Assembly: GCA_036926295.1 (NCBI GenBank)
Contig: JAVFKF010000001.1
Location: 26,386,001-26,450,000, forward strand
Reading direction: 5' to 3'
DNA: 64,000 bases
DNA from: Pachydiplax longipennis
Taxonomy: Eukaryota > Arthropoda > Insecta > Odonata > Libellulidae
Shown: piece by piece, positions 61,901 to 64,000 of the stretch
Numbering within the stretch: position 1 is the first letter of the stretch
Layout: each line of letters begins with the position of its first letter
Program-made: the position numbers and the translations under genes
The notes under the pieces: model-generated
The model's database searches: none
Seen by the model: only the letters and a program-made list of their open reading frames with translations
What the model was told of the DNA's origin: nothing

Positions 61901-63890
61901 CCGTGCAGCCTTTTTACGCCTTCCTTTTTAAAGGGAATTATTCGGAATTCTTTCAAGAGAATCAAACATCTCATTAGTGTATCTTGGTCAAGCGTCTGCC
62001 GAGAGCAAAAATTCATGGGGAGTCACGCCCATCTTTCTTTAAGATTAAACTTAAGGATCCTTTCGGCGGAAATGTAAATAAGTGCTTTTTTCCTACGAAA
62101 ACATGAAAATTCGAATGATGAAAGCTTTCCTCCGATATCTTTTCAGTTTGAGAGACTTCAACTTCCAATTGTTGGACGAAATGGAGAGAGGTAATTCGGA
62201 AAACTAAAGGGAGGGTACGGTAAAACAACAAAATTATGAAATATCCCTTACATGATTTTGGTTTCAGCCATAATAGGAAGCTTGAAATGAAAATTTCATA
62301 TCTTTCAGAGTTTTCTTGTTACTGTTGTATAGGATATCTCGTATTTTCACAAACATGTATAATACAAATAATGTTAGTTATTCTTAGTAAGAATCGCTTT
62401 TATCTGTTTTATTATAATAATATTATGTGAAATAAAAACGTCCGACTAATCAAACTTTTTGAAATTTCCACTTTTGTCAAAGGATTCAGTTTCTTCAGTG
62501 ACCAACACTTGCTTCTGTTTTCAGCTTCATAAAATTCCCTTCTACCATTTTACTATCTCAGTAATCCAATGAAACTTATTACTGAAACAAATGAATAGAA
62601 ATTATCATCTAATATTTATCCTAAAATTATAAGATATACTATATTACTAAGTAATTTATGTTGGATATTTATCATTATATATTAGATATTTCTGTTTATT
62701 ATGCCATGTATACGTGATGTATATCTTAAGATAGTTTGCGCTCTTCTCTTCTTCAGACTTGTAACTAGCTATAACCTCTCCCATGATTTCATTTGAAGTC
62801 ATGCATTTATTCTGCCATCAAAAAGCTATACTTCATTTACTCTACCTTGTGATAGGAAATTTTTATTATAAATGGAAATAATTATTTCAGCTTTAAGTAT
62901 ATCGTATTATTATGCGTATTATGTCACGCACATTTGGAAGTTAGTGATAAATTGTCATTCGTTTAAAGAGAGACAGGAAATAAACTTCTGCTAATTAAAA
63001 AATCTAAAAATTAGCTTCGCTCCACTGATTTGAGGAAAACTCTCAAAATTAGATACTAAAACCCTAACCGCTATTCACTTGTTTATCGTTATGTACTCGA
63101 CCGCATTCACTGTGCATGACCATTTACGAGCGCTAGAAACAAGATTTGTTCATCTGCAAGCTTTACTTGACCACTTCATTTGTTTCATTCCATTGTGCAC
63201 GAGTGAATTATTTTAGTATTAAATTTCATCTTTATAGATAGAATTCATTCTTTCAATTTTATGATTTTTATAGTATTTTAAGTAATAATTCAGATTGATC
63301 ATTCCAGAATCTGCTCAAAAGTACTACATCCTTAAAAATTCTACATGAAGCTTTATATATATATAATGTGCCACTTCGTTTGATATTCTTTCCACATCCC
63401 TTTCCTCATAGTTCTAATTGTCTCATTCATAGTTTCATTCCTATGCATTCATTTTCTTCTTTCTGAGTTATGTTAGTATCTTACGAAGCTTCCTGTAATC
63501 CTTTGCTATCTCATGTTTAATTCAATTTCTGAAACATCCTCTGGTCTTTCCGTGACTCCTATCATTCGGTCGTAAACATGCAAACAAGCTCAAGCATTTT
63601 CTGGAAAAGATGGTTAGATAAAGGATTCCTTCACTCGATAAATTACTCTATCTATGGACATGATTCAAAAAATTAATTTTATTCGTTTTATATTAACTCC
63701 GGTTTTGACCATGTTTTCCAAAGAAACTTGCATAGTTCATGGATGGAAATCGATGCAAAACTTCTTTTATTTTTATTATTTGCCTTGTTACTCTCGATAA
63801 TAAAATTATAATATTCTCTACAACGATCGTCTCTTTGTAATCAATAGTCTCGGCCGTGATGTGGTGGAAATACGTAATTGAAAGCTGATG
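58990..63890. other. Gene-free stretch
   Basis: Apart from the Penelope-type motif at 60505, nothing was recognised. Frames at 59756-60097 and 61633-61977 have no family resemblance. Confidence 0.4.
60505..60545 (+). mobile_element. Penelope-type end motif
   Basis: AATGCCTGATGAGGACTCCT then GGAGTCGAAACTTGTAGAA: a CCTGATGA(G/T)G...GAAAC(C/T)TGT motif in plus orientation. No coding part is adjacent. Confidence 0.4.
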
Positions 63891-63894
63891 TTTA

Positions 63895-63996
63895 CTTTTC
63901 CACATAATGTTTTATTTGAGAACTACCGCTTTCCGAACCTGAAGATGGTTATACACCGAAACCGGTAGTTCTCAAATAAAACATTATGTGGAAAAG
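63895..63996. mobile_element. Perfect 34-bp inverted repeat around a Penelope-type end motif
   Basis: 63895-63928 and 63963-63996 are exact reverse complements. The 34-bp loop holds GAACCTGAAGATGGTTATAC and CACCGAAACCGG, a motif order typical of Penelope-like element ends (CTGAAGATG...CGAAACCGGT). The element may extend past the right edge of the window. Confidence 0.6.
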
Positions 63997-64000
63997 TTTC

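Overview
The window reads as nuclear DNA of an arthropod, most likely an insect. It is AT-rich and gene-poor, has spliced coding sequence with GT-AG introns, an insect-style peptidoglycan recognition protein (PGRP), tRNA-derived SINE-like sequences, degraded non-LTR retrotransposons (LINEs), Penelope-like element traces and small foldback (MITE-type) elements. I could not fix the species. No bacterial operon, rRNA, CRISPR array or convincing intact tRNA was seen.

One real gene was found: a three-exon, plus-strand gene (coding exons 13709-13952, 14462-14674 and 16162-17201). Both introns are phase 1 and the exons join in frame into a 498-residue product. It has a signal peptide, a charged helical (probably coiled-coil) segment and two tandem PGRP domains that both lack the zinc ligands of the amidase. 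The inference is a secreted, non-enzymatic immune recognition or decoy protein.

The setting of this gene is the most unusual part of the window. A segment of about 160 bp covering its 5' flank or 5'UTR and first codons (13561-13723) is repeated in inverted orientation just after the stop codon (17338-17502), before the first AATAAA (17585). A normal full-length transcript could therefore carry complementary ends. The inverted copy also holds a second, diverged signal-peptide start on the minus strand. Two copies of a foldback element flank exon 1 (12481-12760 and 13973-14156), the second lying inside intron 1. Both have matching direct repeats of at least 9 bp at their ends.

The rest is intergenic or intronic DNA with decayed repeats. 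At 8643-9211 a LINE fragment sits inside a small MITE with a 5-bp target duplication. At 42175-43370 an RTE-like LINE relic is split by a composite SINE plus LINE insertion, also with a 5-bp duplication. SINE-like copies cluster at 42600-45180 and occur at 1801, 18130, 21116 and 29480. Penelope traces include a GIY-YIG fragment (47434-47538) and a perfect 34-bp inverted repeat at the right edge (63895-63996). Several unnamed dispersed families recur (20780/55880; 8341/40010/47630; 3563/19724/39945; 50811/55482).

Long stretches hold nothing I can name. Some are GC-richer islands that may be regulatory or may hold exons I cannot recognise. Short open frames there look like chance.
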